NCBI GenBank assembly: GCA_945873925.1
Contig: CAMCES010000004.1
Span: 17,922 to 81,921, forward strand
DNA length: 64,000 nucleotides
Direction: 5' to 3'
Origin: Bordetella parapertussis
GTDB taxonomy: Bacteria > Pseudomonadota > Gammaproteobacteria > Burkholderiales > Burkholderiaceae_C
Shown: positions 20,719-28,841 of the stretch, one piece after another
How the letters are laid out: each line of letters begins with the position of its first letter
How positions within the stretch are numbered: position 1 is the stretch's first letter
The notes under the pieces: model-generated
What the model was told of the DNA's origin: nothing
Databases searched by the model: none
What the model saw: only the letters and a program-made list of their open reading frames with translations
Position numbers and translations under genes: made by a program

Positions 20719-21887
20719 GTCTTGTCTCCTGAATTCCAAACAGAGGCCGGCACCATGGCCTCGCCGCGCATGATCAGGCGAGCGGTGCGGAGCAGCGCGG
20801 CTTGCGTCACTTCAATACCCCCAGGCACATCAGCTGTTTGGGTTTGCAACACCAGGCTGAATTCGCCTGTGGGGTGTTCAACCGACAAGGCTTGAGATGC
20901 CCCTGGCTTCATGGCCGCCACGCCTTCACACACCGTGCCGCGCAACACACAGGCGGTGCCGACCGTGACAGCGGCCAAGACACCGATCGCGTCGTGGCAC
21001 ACATGCGGAATGAAACTGCGGGTGGTGATTGCTCCGCCATGCATGGGCGGGGCGATCAAGGTCATCTTGGGGTAGTTTTTCTGGCGCACGTCGCCCAAAC
21101 CCATCAGCACCGACACCTGCAAGCGCAGTGCTTCAATGCGTGTTTTAAGTTCGGTGTCGGCGTTCAACGCTTCTGCGCTTTCATAACCGGTGCAGCCTAT
21201 CTCGCTCGCTTTGAACAAGACCAAGGGCATGCCGTTGTCAATGCAGGTTACGTCAATCTCAAACGGCTCAAAGCCCGCCAGTTTGTCGGTGGGCAAGACC
21301 TGGATGTGGTCTTTCACGCGGCCCGTGGGCAACAAACCGCTGCACACCGAACCAGCGGTGTCCAAAAAGTTGATCGTGATCGGTGCAGCCGTTCCAGGCG
21401 CACCGTCGATGCGGGCCTCCCCCGTGTCCGCCACGAACCGCTGGCCATCGGGGCCCATGGGTGTTTGTACCGTGATGTCGCATTGCAGGTCGGTGTTCAA
21501 GGTCAACACCCGCAAGCTGGTGGTGTCGCCCTGGGCTTGCAACATACCGGTTTGCAGCGCAAACGGCACCACGGCCGCCAGCATGTTGCCACAATTGGGC
21601 GTGGTGTCCACCGTGTCTTTATCGGGCTGGAGTTGGGCAAACAAAAAATCCAAGTCCACGCCCGCGGTGCTGCTGCGGCTGACGATGCCCACCTTGCTGG
21701 TGAGTGGATGGGCGCCGCCCAAGCCGTCAATTTGTCGCTTGTCTGGTGAACCCATGATGGCCAACAACACCCGATCGCGATGGTCCGGGTGCGAAGGCAA
21801 ATCGGTCGCATTGAAAAACGGCCCTTTGGATGTGCCACCTCTCATGTAAAGGCAAGGAACGGCATGGGGAGGTGTTGGCTGACGCAT
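20709..21887 (-). CDS. ligU: 4-oxalomesaconate tautomerase (LigU/GalD, PrpF family)
   Basis: A 392-residue PrpF-family isomerase of two similar alpha/beta domains. CLYMRGGTSKGPFF, DTTPNCGNMLAAV and the central VCSGLLPTG are the family signatures; the NCGN cysteine corresponds to the catalytic residue of this fold. It converts keto/enol and double-bond isomers of 4-oxalomesaconate so that LigJ can act. It is the first gene of the lig operon, but only 15 bases separate it from the pilD stop, with no clear promoter or Shine-Dalgarno sequence. Confidence 0.92.
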   Translation of the reverse strand: MRQPTPPHAVPCLYMRGGTSKGPFFNATDLPSHPDHRDRVLLAIMGSPDKRQIDGLGGAHPLTSKVGIVSRSSTAGVDLDFLFAQLQPDKDTVDTTPNCGNMLAAVVPFALQTGMLQAQGDTTSLRVLTLNTDLQCDITVQTPMGPDGQRFVADTGEARIDGAPGTAAPITINFLDTAGSVCSGLLPTGRVKDHIQVLPTDKLAGFEPFEIDVTCIDNGMPLVLFKASEIGCTGYESAEALNADTELKTRIEALRLQVSVLMGLGDVRQKNYPKMTLIAPPMHGGAITTRSFIPHVCHDAIGVLAAVTVGTACVLRGTVCEGVAAMKPGASQALSVEHPTGEFSLVLQTQTADVPGGIEVTQAALLRTARLIMRGEAMVPASVWNSGDKTWV

Positions 21888-21902
21888 GGTGATTGTTTGG
21901 CT

Positions 21903-22760
21903 TTAAAAAATATAGCGGTGGTTGAAGACCAACATCGGTGCGAATGCAGCCATGATGACGCCCGACAAAGCCAGGTAGGGCCCAAAGGGCATGGCTTGCC
22001 CAGGCTTCAATTGCCCGCGCCAACGCAAAACCATGGCCACGAGCACACCCAACAAAGAAGACATAAGCACCAGCATGGGCAAGGCCAACCAACCCAACCA
22101 GGCACCCAAGGCAGCCAAGAGCTTAAAGTCACCTTCGCCCATGCCTTGTTTACCGGTGACCAGGCCAAACACAGCTTGCACCGACCACAGCACACCATAG
22201 CCGGCTGCAGCGCCCCAGACACTGTCGGTGATTTGCAGGTCGGTCAACCCCATGGCAGAGGTGATCAAGCCTACCCACAACAAGCCCAGCGTCAAGCTGT
22301 CGGGCAACAGCATGGTGTCGATGTCAATCAATGAAAGGGCCAACAGCACCGTGCCAAAGCCAGCCCAGGCCAGGGCCTCCAAGCTGACACCCCAGCGGGC
22401 CGCACAAAACGCCCAGATGGCTGCGACGGTCAATTCCACCAAGGGGTAGCGCCAAGCAATCTGGGTGCCGCAATGCGCACATCGCCCTTTGAGCCAAGCA
22501 AAACTCAGCACAGGGACCAGGTCACGAACACGCAAGGGAGTGGCACAACTCGGGCAATGAGACGCTGGACTGAACAGGTTGAGCGGGTCTTTTGCTGCAT
22601 GGGATTGCCCCAGGACCATGTGTGCCTGCGTTTCCCATTCGCGGCGCAACATGCGCGGCAAACGCCAGACCAGTACATTGATGAAACTGCCCACCTGCAA
22701 ACCAACCAAGGCCGCCAAAGCGGTCCACAGCTTGGGGTTATTCAGCATCAGCAAGTCCAT
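21903..22760 (-). CDS. pilD: Prepilin peptidase / N-methyltransferase PilD
   Basis: A 285-residue polytopic inner-membrane aspartyl protease of type IV pilus and type II secretion systems. The cytoplasmic loop has two CxxC pairs (Cys69/72 and Cys94/97) of the methyltransferase domain. Catalytic aspartates lie in LIDIDTMLLPD and GMGEGDFKLLAALGAWLG. It cleaves prepilin leaders and methylates the new N-terminus. It is not flanked by pilB, pilC or coaE; instead it lies three bases after a chimeric ORF and 15 bases before ligU, which is unusual. Confidence 0.95.
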   Translation of the reverse strand: MDLLMLNNPKLWTALAALVGLQVGSFINVLVWRLPRMLRREWETQAHMVLGQSHAAKDPLNLFSPASHCPSCATPLRVRDLVPVLSFAWLKGRCAHCGTQIAWRYPLVELTVAAIWAFCAARWGVSLEALAWAGFGTVLLALSLIDIDTMLLPDSLTLGLLWVGLITSAMGLTDLQITDSVWGAAAGYGVLWSVQAVFGLVTGKQGMGEGDFKLLAALGAWLGWLALPMLVLMSSLLGVLVAMVLRWRGQLKPGQAMPFGPYLALSGVIMAAFAPMLVFNHRYIF

Positions 22761-22763
22761 GGG

Positions 22764-23276
22764 TCAGGCCTTTTCCACAGACACGCCCAGCAAACGATCG
22801 AGCAGCTTGGGTTGGTCTTGCAAATCATGGGCGCTGCCACGGTGGATGACACGCCCCTGATCCAACACCACTGCTTGCTGGCTGATGGCCAAAATCGCTT
22901 GCGGGTGTTGCTCGACGATGATCGCCGACATACCTTGCTCGCGGGTAATTCGAGCGATGGCGCGCAACAATACCTCCACGATGATGCTGGCAAAGGCAAT
23001 CATCATGTCGCTGTTGTCACGCGCGGCCTTGGCAATTTCTTCATTGGGGATGCGGCGGCGGCCCATGTGCGACTCGGCGTCCACCGTGAACATGACCAAG
23101 CCAATCTTGCGTTCGCGGTAATAGGCCACGGTTTCTTCGATGGTCGGTCGGCGGTCCGAGCCAAAGTATTTGTCGGCGGCGCGGTCGTATTCCTCGCCGT
23201 AGTTGTCAAACGGGTTCCAGAAGCTCACCTCGGCGTGGGTGTGGATGTCAATGGCAATCAAGTCGGCGTGGTTCAT
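22764..23276 (-). pseudogene. Chimeric ORF: amidohydrolase N-terminus fused to LivF ABC ATPase C-terminus
   Basis: This 170-codon ORF joins two unrelated fragments in frame. Residues 1-97 (MNHADLIAIDIHTHAEVSFW, RRPTIEETVAYYRERKIGL, MGRRRIPNEEIAKAARDNSD) match the first third of a COG2159 amidohydrolase, with the metal motif DIHTH. Residues 99-170 (IIVEVLLRAIARI, SAIIVEQHPQAILAISQQAV, DQGRVIHRG) match the last third of a LivF-type branched-chain ABC ATPase, including the switch His but no Walker A or B. The joint is near 22985. Neither enzyme could work. It looks like a deletion scar that happened to preserve a frame. Confidence 0.85.
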
Positions 23277-23325
23277 GGTCGAATAAGATCCTTTGCATCC
23301 ACTATAACGAGCAGAGACAAGGCGC
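23277..23325. promoter_or_regulatory. Divergent promoter region between two truncated catabolic genes
   Basis: The 49-base gap holds TATAAC on the plus strand (23303-23308), read as TATAGT on the minus strand. No convincing -35 is visible for either direction. It is the only intergenic gap upstream of pilD-ligU on the minus strand and so may drive them. Confidence 0.3.
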
Positions 23326-23898
23326 ATGAATTCAGATTTACAACTCGACATGCAAGGCGATGTGGCCATTGTGCGCATCAACCGCGCCGCCAAACGCAAT
23401 GCCTTGAACGACGAGCTCATCTTGGCGCTGCGCCACACCTTCGAAACCCTGCCGACGCAAGCCAAAGCCGCTGTGCTGTGCGGCCACGGCGAGCATTTCT
23501 GCGCCGGTTTGGACCTGAGCGAATTGCAAACCCGGGATGCCGGTGAAGGCATGCAGCATTCGCGCATGTGGCACAGCGCGTTTAACCAAATTCAATTTGG
23601 CCCGGTGCCGGTGGTGGCCGCTTTGCACGGCGCAGTGGTGGGCGGTGGCCTGGAGTTGGCCGCGTCTTGCCACATCCGCGTGGCCGATGACACCACTTTT
23701 TACGCTCTGCCCGAAGGCACACGCGGCATTTTTGTCGGCGGCGGCGGTGCGGTGCGCATTCCCAAACTGATTGGCGTGGCTCGCATGACCGACATGATGA
23801 TGACCGGCCGTGTTTACAACGCGGTCGATGGTGAACGGATTGGTTTCGCGCAGTATGTGGTGCCCGCTGGGCGGCACGGCCGAGGACATGGCGGCTGA
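23326..23898 (+). pseudogene. Enoyl-CoA hydratase/isomerase (crotonase), C-terminally truncated
   Basis: The 190-codon ORF is a good crotonase through residue ~180: AAKRNALND, HFCAGLDLSEL with the oxyanion glycine, GAVVGGGLELAASC, and LPEGTRGIFVGGGG with the catalytic Glu. Family members run to about 260 residues; here the last ~80, which build the trimer-forming helices, are missing. At about 23870 the sequence changes to an unrelated C-terminus in another frame, leaving an eight-residue nonsense tail. It is probably inactive. It is divergent from the amidohydrolase::LivF chimera and likely came from the same hydroxycinnamate- or benzoate-type CoA pathway. Confidence 0.8.
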
Positions 23899-23965
23899 CT
23901 TGAAAAAGCAGTTGGCCTTTTGGGGGCCCATCGTCAAGCGCATTGGCTTCACAGCCGAGTCTTGA
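23870..23965 (+). pseudogene. C-terminal remnant of a Bug/TctC-family substrate-binding protein
   Basis: Shifted one frame from the crotonase, about 30 codons read TAEDMAADLKKQLAFWGPIV then KRIGFTAES and stop at 23963-23965. An ending of the type (dLk)-(W.pIVk..G) is the usual C-terminus of tripartite tricarboxylate (Bug) periplasmic binding proteins. The rest of the gene is absent, so this marks the right-hand side of a deletion joint with the crotonase gene. The fragment is short, so the identification is moderate. Confidence 0.6.
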
Positions 23966-23979
23966 ATCCCGTCCTTTAA

Positions 23980-24007
23980 CGCACCCTTTTGCTGCGCTTG
24001 GGGTGCG
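23980..24007 (+). repeat. Inverted repeat downstream of the Bug remnant
   Basis: CGCACCC (23980-23986) and GGGTGCG (24001-24007) could form a 7-bp stem with a 14-base loop. There is no U run. It may be a relic of the deleted gene's 3' end or part of the FKBP promoter region. Confidence 0.3.
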
Positions 24008-24051
24008 CTTACACTCCCTGCTTCTCATTAAATGCCCATTCAAGGACTGCC

Positions 24052-24405
24052 ATGATCACCACCGCCTCTGGCCTGCAATACGACGACACCCACACTGGCG
24101 AAGGAGACACCGCCACCGCTGGTCAGCATGTGACGGTTCACTACACCGGCTGGATTTGGGACAACGGTGAAAAAGGCGAGAAATTCGACTCCAGCCTAGA
24201 CCGCAACGACCCGTTTGAATTCGACTTGGGCCAAGGCATGGTCATCCAAGGCTGGGACGAAGGCGTGCAAGGCATGAAGATTGGCGGCAAGCGCAGCCTG
24301 ATCATCCCGCCCGAGTTGGGCTATGGCGCTCGTGGCGCGGGTGGTGTCATTCCCCCGAATGCCACTCTGCTGTTCGAGGTGGAGCTGCTGGGAGTCGAGG
24401 GCTGA
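24052..24405 (+). CDS. FKBP-type peptidyl-prolyl isomerase
   Basis: A 117-residue single FKBP domain without a signal peptide: [70 protein letters not shown] and [10 protein letters not shown] follow the fold in order, with the aromatic pocket residues present. It catalyses proline isomerisation in the cytoplasm. AAGGA lies six bases before the ATG; upstream in-frame codons are not FKBP-like. It lies just ahead of the grpE-dnaK-dnaJ chaperone genes but has a separate upstream region. Confidence 0.93.
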   Translation: MITTASGLQYDDTHTGEGDTATAGQHVTVHYTGWIWDNGEKGEKFDSSLDRNDPFEFDLGQGMVIQGWDEGVQGMKIGGKRSLIIPPELGYGARGAGGVIPPNATLLFEVELLGVEG

Positions 24406-24416
24406 GGCTCCAGCCC

Positions 24417-24444
24417 CTTGAAATAAAGCAAACCCCTCCCATTT
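24417..24444 (+). promoter_or_regulatory. Sigma-32 heat-shock promoter of grpE
   Basis: CTTGAAA (24417-24423), a 13-base spacer and TCCCATTT (24437-24444) match the sigma-32 consensus CTTGAAA-N13-CCCCATNT at all but one defined base. It sits 34 bases before the grpE ATG, predicting start of transcription near 24450. Confidence 0.8.
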
Positions 24445-24447
24445 ACA

Positions 24448-24467
24448 GGGCTGATTTACAACAGCCC
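24448..24467 (+). repeat. Hairpin in the grpE 5' leader
   Basis: GGGCTG (24448-24453) and CAGCCC (24462-24467) form a 6-bp stem with an 8-base loop, starting right at the predicted heat-shock transcription start and ending ten bases before the ATG. No Shine-Dalgarno sequence lies between it and the start codon. Confidence 0.5.
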
Positions 24468-24477
24468 CTAGAACCGC

Positions 24478-25044
24478 ATGTCCGATCCCCAAACCACCCC
24501 GCCGTCCGAGCCGACGGCCAACCCTGAGCCCGCCATGGACGCCAACCCCCACCCCGAACAAGCCCCGTCGCAGGAAGACCCGTTGAGCGTGGCCCAAGCC
24601 GAGGTGGCCAAACTGACCGCCGTGAACGCCGAATTGGCCGACCAGTTTTTGCGCGCCAAGGCCGAGGCTGAAAATGCCCGCCGCCGCGCCGATGAAGAAG
24701 TGTCCAAAGCCCGCAAATTCGCTGTCGAGTCCTTTGCCGAGAGCTTGTTGCCGGTGGCCGACAGCCTGACCGCTGGTTTGGCGATTGCCGACGCCACCGC
24801 AGAGCAACTGCGCGAAGGCTCGGAAGCCACATTGCGGCAACTCAAAAGCGCCTTAGAACGCCATAAAGTGCTTGAAATCAACCCGGATGCCGGTGCCAAG
24901 TTCGATCCGCACCAGCACCAAGCCATCTCGGTGGTGCCCGCCGATCAAGAAGCCAACACCGTGGTCAGCGTGCTGCAAAAGGGTTACTTGATTGCTGAGC
25001 GGGTGCTGCGCCCGGCCTTGGTGACGGTTGCCGCGCCGACATAA
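24478..25044 (+). CDS. grpE: Nucleotide exchange factor GrpE
   Basis: A 188-residue protein with a disordered Pro/Glu/Asn-rich N-terminus (about 35 residues), a long dimeric coiled coil ([20 protein letters not shown] through [20 protein letters not shown]) and the beta-wing domain ending [16 protein letters not shown]. GrpE releases ADP from DnaK and acts as a thermosensor through its coiled coil. A near-consensus sigma-32 promoter precedes it. The ATG has no clear Shine-Dalgarno sequence. It is separated from dnaK by 139 bases holding a second heat-shock-like promoter. Confidence 0.95.
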   Translation: MSDPQTTPPSEPTANPEPAMDANPHPEQAPSQEDPLSVAQAEVAKLTAVNAELADQFLRAKAEAENARRRADEEVSKARKFAVESFAESLLPVADSLTAGLAIADATAEQLREGSEATLRQLKSALERHKVLEINPDAGAKFDPHQHQAISVVPADQEANTVVSVLQKGYLIAERVLRPALVTVAAPT

Positions 25045-25088
25045 GGGTCAGGCCAACCCAAACTCGCGGATTTAGGAGGCCATGTGGG

Positions 25089-25116
25089 CTTGAAATCCAA
25101 CAACTTATCCACAGCT
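25089..25116 (+). promoter_or_regulatory. Sigma-32-like promoter of dnaK, with embedded DnaA-box sequence
   Basis: CTTGAAA (25089-25095), 13-base spacer and CCACAGCT (25109-25116) give a recognisable but weaker heat-shock promoter. A perfect consensus DnaA box, TTATCCACA (25105-25113), overlaps its -10 part. The predicted leader is about 60 bases and ends in a strong AGGAG before dnaK. Confidence 0.55.
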
Positions 25117-25183
25117 GTCTGAATATCGTTAAACAGGAATTGAGGCGGTCGCCTTTGGGGGCCAAATCACACAGGAGAAAAAA

Positions 25184-27112
25184 ATGGGAAGAATCATTGG
25201 TATTGACCTCGGCACCACCAACTCGTGCGTGGCCATCATGGAAGGCAACACCACCAAGGTGATCGAGAACGCCGAAGGCGCGCGCACCACGCCCTCCATC
25301 ATTGCTTACCAAGAAGACGGCGAGATTTTGGTCGGCGCCTCCGCCAAACGCCAAGCGGTCACCAACCCCCGCAACACCTTGTACGCGGTCAAGCGGCTGA
25401 TTGGCCGCAAATTTGAAGAAAAAGAAGTCCAAAAAGACATCGACCTGATGCCCTACACCATCGCCAAAGCCGATAACGGCGACGCCTGGGTGGAGGTGCA
25501 CGGCAACAAATTGGCGCCACCCCAAATCAGCGCAGAGATTTTGCGCAAGATGAAGAAAACCGCTGAGGACTACCTGGGTGAAGAAGTGACCGAGGCTGTG
25601 ATCACCGTGCCCGCCTATTTCAATGACGCACAACGCCAAGCCACCAAGGACGCAGGTCGCATCGCAGGCTTGGATGTCAAGCGCATCATCAACGAACCCA
25701 CGGCCGCTGCCCTGGCTTTCGGCTTGGACAAAACCGACAAAGGCGATCGCAAGATCGCGGTGTACGACCTGGGTGGTGGCACGTTTGATGTGTCGATCAT
25801 CGAAATAGCCGATGTCGATGGTGAAAAACAATTCGAGGTGCTCTCCACCAATGGCGACACTTTTTTGGGCGGCGAAGACTTTGACCAACGCATCATCGAC
25901 TTCATCATCACCGAGTTCAAAAAGGAGTCCGGCGTGGATTTGTCCAAAGACGTGCTCGCCTTGCAACGCCTGAAAGAGGCCGCTGAAAAAGCCAAGATCG
26001 AGCTCTCTTCTTCCACCGGCACCGACATCAACCTGCCCTATGTCACGGCTGACGCGTCAGGCCCGAAACACCTGAACATCAAACTCAACCGTGCCAAGCT
26101 CGAAAGCCTGGTCGATGAGTTGATCGAGCGCACCATCGCGCCTTGCCGCACCGCCATCAAAGACGCAGGCGTGTCGGTCAGCGACATCCACGACGTGATC
26201 TTGGTCGGCGGCATGACCCGCATGCCCAAGGTGCAAGACAAGGTCAAAGAATTTTTCGGCCAAGAACCCCGCCGCGATGTCAACCCTGACGAAGCCGTGG
26301 CCGTGGGTGCCGCGATCCAAGGCCAGGTGCTGTCGGGCGACCGAAAAGACGTGTTGTTGTTGGACGTCACACCTTTGTCCCTGGGCATCGAAACCTTGGG
26401 TGGCGTGATGACCAAAATGATTGTCAAGAACACCACCATTCCCACCAAGTTTGCGCAGACCTTCTCCACCGCAGACGACAACCAACCAGCGGTCACCATC
26501 AAGGTCTTCCAAGGCGAGCGTGAAATGGCTTCGGGCAACAAGTCCCTGGGCGAGTTCAACTTGGAGGGCATCCCGCCCGCAGCACGCGGCACACCGCAAA
26601 TCGAGGTGTCGTTTGACATTGACGCCAACGGCATCTTGCATGTGGGCGCGAAAGACAAAGCCACTGGCAAAGAAAACAAAATCACGATCAAAGCCAACTC
26701 GGGTTTGAGCGAAGCCGAGATCCAGCAGATGGTGAAAGACGCCGAACTCAACGCGGCTGAAGACAAGAAAAAGCTTGAAATCGTTCAAGCGCGCAACCAG
26801 GGTGACGCGGCAGTGCATGACGTCAAGAAATCCTTGACCGAGCACGGCGACAAGTTGGATGCGGCTGACAAAGAGAAAATCGAGGCGGCTGTGAAAGACC
26901 TGGAAGAGGCTTTGAAAGGCGAAGACAAAGACGCCATTTCCACCAAAACTGAAGCCTTGATGGCCGCTGCGCAAAAACTCGGTGAGATGGTCTATGCCGA
27001 CAAACAAGCCAAGGAATCAGCTGGGGCAGCCGGCGCTACCGACACTGGCCAAGACAAAGCACAAGACGACAATGTGGTCGACGCTGAGGTCAAAGAAGTC
27101 AAAAAACCCTAA
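25184..27112 (+). CDS. dnaK: Chaperone protein DnaK (Hsp70)
   Basis: A 642-residue Hsp70 starting [20 protein letters not shown]. The nucleotide-binding domain shows [44 protein letters not shown] and [10 protein letters not shown]; the substrate-binding domain has [20 protein letters not shown], a linker and an acidic, lysine-rich tail ending [10 protein letters not shown]. Together with DnaJ and GrpE it folds and rescues proteins in an ATP-driven cycle. AGGAG lies seven bases before the ATG. Regulation by sigma-32 is supported by the promoter at 25089-25116. Confidence 0.98.
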   Translation: MGRIIGIDLGTTNSCVAIMEGNTTKVIENAEGARTTPSIIAYQEDGEILVGASAKRQAVTNPRNTLYAVKRLIGRKFEEKEVQKDIDLMPYTIAKADNGDAWVEVHGNKLAPPQISAEILRKMKKTAEDYLGEEVTEAVITVPAYFNDAQRQATKDAGRIAGLDVKRIINEPTAAALAFGLDKTDKGDRKIAVYDLGGGTFDVSIIEIADVDGEKQFEVLSTNGDTFLGGEDFDQRIIDFIITEFKKESGVDLSKDVLALQRLKEAAEKAKIELSSSTGTDINLPYVTADASGPKHLNIKLNRAKLESLVDELIERTIAPCRTAIKDAGVSVSDIHDVILVGGMTRMPKVQDKVKEFFGQEPRRDVNPDEAVAVGAAIQGQVLSGDRKDVLLLDVTPLSLGIETLGGVMTKMIVKNTTIPTKFAQTFSTADDNQPAVTIKVFQGEREMASGNKSLGEFNLEGIPPAARGTPQIEVSFDIDANGILHVGAKDKATGKENKITIKANSGLSEAEIQQMVKDAELNAAEDKKKLEIVQARNQGDAAVHDVKKSLTEHGDKLDAADKEKIEAAVKDLEEALKGEDKDAISTKTEALMAAAQKLGEMVYADKQAKESAGAAGATDTGQDKAQDDNVVDAEVKEVKKP

Positions 27113-27127
27113 ACCTTTCCACCCCCT

Positions 27128-27165
27128 GCGCCGCGTCCAAGCCCTCGAACGGGTTGACGCGGCGT
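27128..27165 (+). repeat. Long stem-loop in the dnaK-dnaJ intergenic region
   Basis: CGCCGCGTC (27129-27137) pairs perfectly with GACGCGGCG (27156-27164). Inside, AA/TT and CCC/GGG continue the stem past two single-base bulges to a 6-base loop (27145-27150). It has no U run and lies 26 bases before dnaJ, so a role in mRNA processing or in setting the DnaK:DnaJ ratio is more likely than termination. Confidence 0.7.
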
Positions 27166-27190
27166 TGACATATTTCAGAACATCACCACC

Positions 27191-28321
27191 ATGGCCACCA
27201 AACGCGACTTTTATGAGATTTTGGGCGTCCCCAAAAACGCCAGCGACGACGAGATCAAAAAGTCGTACCGCAAACTGGCCATGAAATACCACCCTGACCG
27301 CACGCAAGGTGACGCCTCCGCCGAGGTGAAATTCAAAGAGGCCAAAGAAGCCTATGAAATGCTGTCTGACGCTGAAAAGCGTGCGGCCTACGACCAGTAT
27401 GGCCATGCCGGTGTCGACCCGAACATGCGCGGGGCCGCGGGCGCGGGTGGCTTTGGCGGTTTCAGCGAATCCTTTGGTGACATCTTCGGCGACATCTTTG
27501 GTCAAGCCAGACGACAACAAGGCGGTGGTCGCCAAGTCTTTCGAGGCAACGACCTGAGCTATGCGATGGAAGTCACTCTGGAAGAAGCAGCTGAGGGGAA
27601 GAAAACCGAGATCCGCATCCCCAGCTATGACGAGTGCGACACCTGCCACGGCAGTGGAGCCAAACCTGGCACCTCCGCCAAAACCTGTGGCACCTGCCAA
27701 GGCCAAGGCGTGGTGCAAATGCGCCAGGGCTTTTTCAGCGTTCAACAAACCTGTCCACACTGCCGAGGCAGTGGCAAGATCATCACCGACCCCTGCACAA
27801 CCTGCCATGGCCAAGGCAAGATCAAGCGCCAAAAAACCTTAGAGATTGCAATCCCCGCGGGCATCGATGACGGCATGCGTATCCGCAGCACTGGCAACGG
27901 AGAACCCGGCACCAACGGTGGTCCACCGGGCGACCTCTACATTGAAATCCGACTGAAAAAACACGAGGTGTTCCAGCGCGATGGCGACGACTTGCATTGC
28001 GCCGTGCCCATCAGTTTCACCACCGCGGCTTTGGGCGGCGAGATCAGTGTGCCCACCCTGAATGGCGAAGCCGCGATTGACCTGCCCGAAGGCACCCAAA
28101 CCGGCAAGCAGTTCAGACTGCGCGGTAAAGGCATCAAGGGCGTGCGTGCGAGTTTCCCAGGCGACTTGTATTGCCACATCACCGTAGAAACTCCAGTCAA
28201 GCTGACCGAGCATCAACGCAAGCTCTTGAAAGAGTTGGACGAGTCCTTGAAAAAAGGCGGGGCCAAACATTCACCCACCGAAGCCGGTTGGGCGGACAAG
28301 CTGAAAAACCTGTTCAGCTGA
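27191..28321 (+). CDS. dnaJ: Chaperone protein DnaJ (Hsp40)
   Basis: A 376-residue type I Hsp40. The J domain carries HPD at residues 34-36 ([10 protein letters not shown]); a short Gly/Phe-rich linker ([14 protein letters not shown]) follows. Four zinc-binding repeats come next ([32 protein letters not shown]), then the two C-terminal substrate domains. It delivers unfolded proteins to DnaK and stimulates its ATPase. It follows dnaK by 78 bases that include a strong stem-loop and has no strong Shine-Dalgarno sequence. It converges with the DUF1854 gene. Confidence 0.97.
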   Translation: MATKRDFYEILGVPKNASDDEIKKSYRKLAMKYHPDRTQGDASAEVKFKEAKEAYEMLSDAEKRAAYDQYGHAGVDPNMRGAAGAGGFGGFSESFGDIFGDIFGQARRQQGGGRQVFRGNDLSYAMEVTLEEAAEGKKTEIRIPSYDECDTCHGSGAKPGTSAKTCGTCQGQGVVQMRQGFFSVQQTCPHCRGSGKIITDPCTTCHGQGKIKRQKTLEIAIPAGIDDGMRIRSTGNGEPGTNGGPPGDLYIEIRLKKHEVFQRDGDDLHCAVPISFTTAALGGEISVPTLNGEAAIDLPEGTQTGKQFRLRGKGIKGVRASFPGDLYCHITVETPVKLTEHQRKLLKELDESLKKGGAKHSPTEAGWADKLKNLFS

Positions 28322-28382
28322 TGGCTTGGATGCAGCGCTTTTGTGCCTGACAACGCTTGCAAAGATTCACAAACCAAGGGTT

Positions 28383-28841
28383 TTACAAAAACCGATCGAG
28401 CAATTTGCGGCTGTGGCGGTCCAGTGCGGGCAAGTCGCGGATGAGAAATTGCACACCGTGTTCGTCTGCGACGATGAGTGTTTGGCCGCTCAAGCGGCGA
28501 ATATCTTCTTCACCACGCAACACAAACTGCGCTGGGCCTCTGCTGGTTTGCACAGACCACACAGACGGCGTGATGAAACTGCTGACCGCGTCCACGCGCT
28601 GAATTTCCGGCATGAATTCACGCGCTTGCAATGCTTCCATCACCGCCGTTTTTTGCGCCTCTGGCAAGGTCAGTGGCGCTTCAAGCCACAACAGTTCATG
28701 ACCCTCCGCACTCAGGACCGACACGCCTTCATCGGGTGCGCCAATCGGAAACGCCCGCACCACGGTGACACCAACGTGCAAGGCACTGTCGAGCTTGAGT
28801 TGCCACGCACCCATGCTGTTTTGCGTCAATTCAAAATTCAT
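28383..28841 (-). CDS. DUF1854 protein associated with cyanophycin metabolism
   Basis: A 152-residue soluble protein without signal peptide or recognisable catalytic motif. It reads as a DUF1854 member (VTVVRAFPIGAPDEGVSVLS, HELLWLEAPLTLP, REFMPEIQRVDAVSSF, TSRGPAQFVLRGEEDIRRL), a family known beside cyanophycin synthetase genes. Its ATG overlaps the ABC exporter stop as ATGA, so the two are translated as a unit and probably act together. The function is unknown; an accessory of the transporter is inference from gene order. Confidence 0.8.
   Translation of the reverse strand: MNFELTQNSMGAWQLKLDSALHVGVTVVRAFPIGAPDEGVSVLSAEGHELLWLEAPLTLPEAQKTAVMEALQAREFMPEIQRVDAVSSFITPSVWSVQTSRGPAQFVLRGEEDIRRLSGQTLIVADEHGVQFLIRDLPALDRHSRKLLDRFL

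Noticed and set aside
25105..25113. DnaA box as evidence of a replication origin
   Set aside because: A single box without a cluster, AT-rich region or dnaA/dnaN/parAB neighbourhood.
27165..27170. TTGACA before dnaJ as a -35 promoter element
   Set aside because: No -10 hexamer at 16-18 bases; it partly overlaps the 3' edge of the stem-loop.
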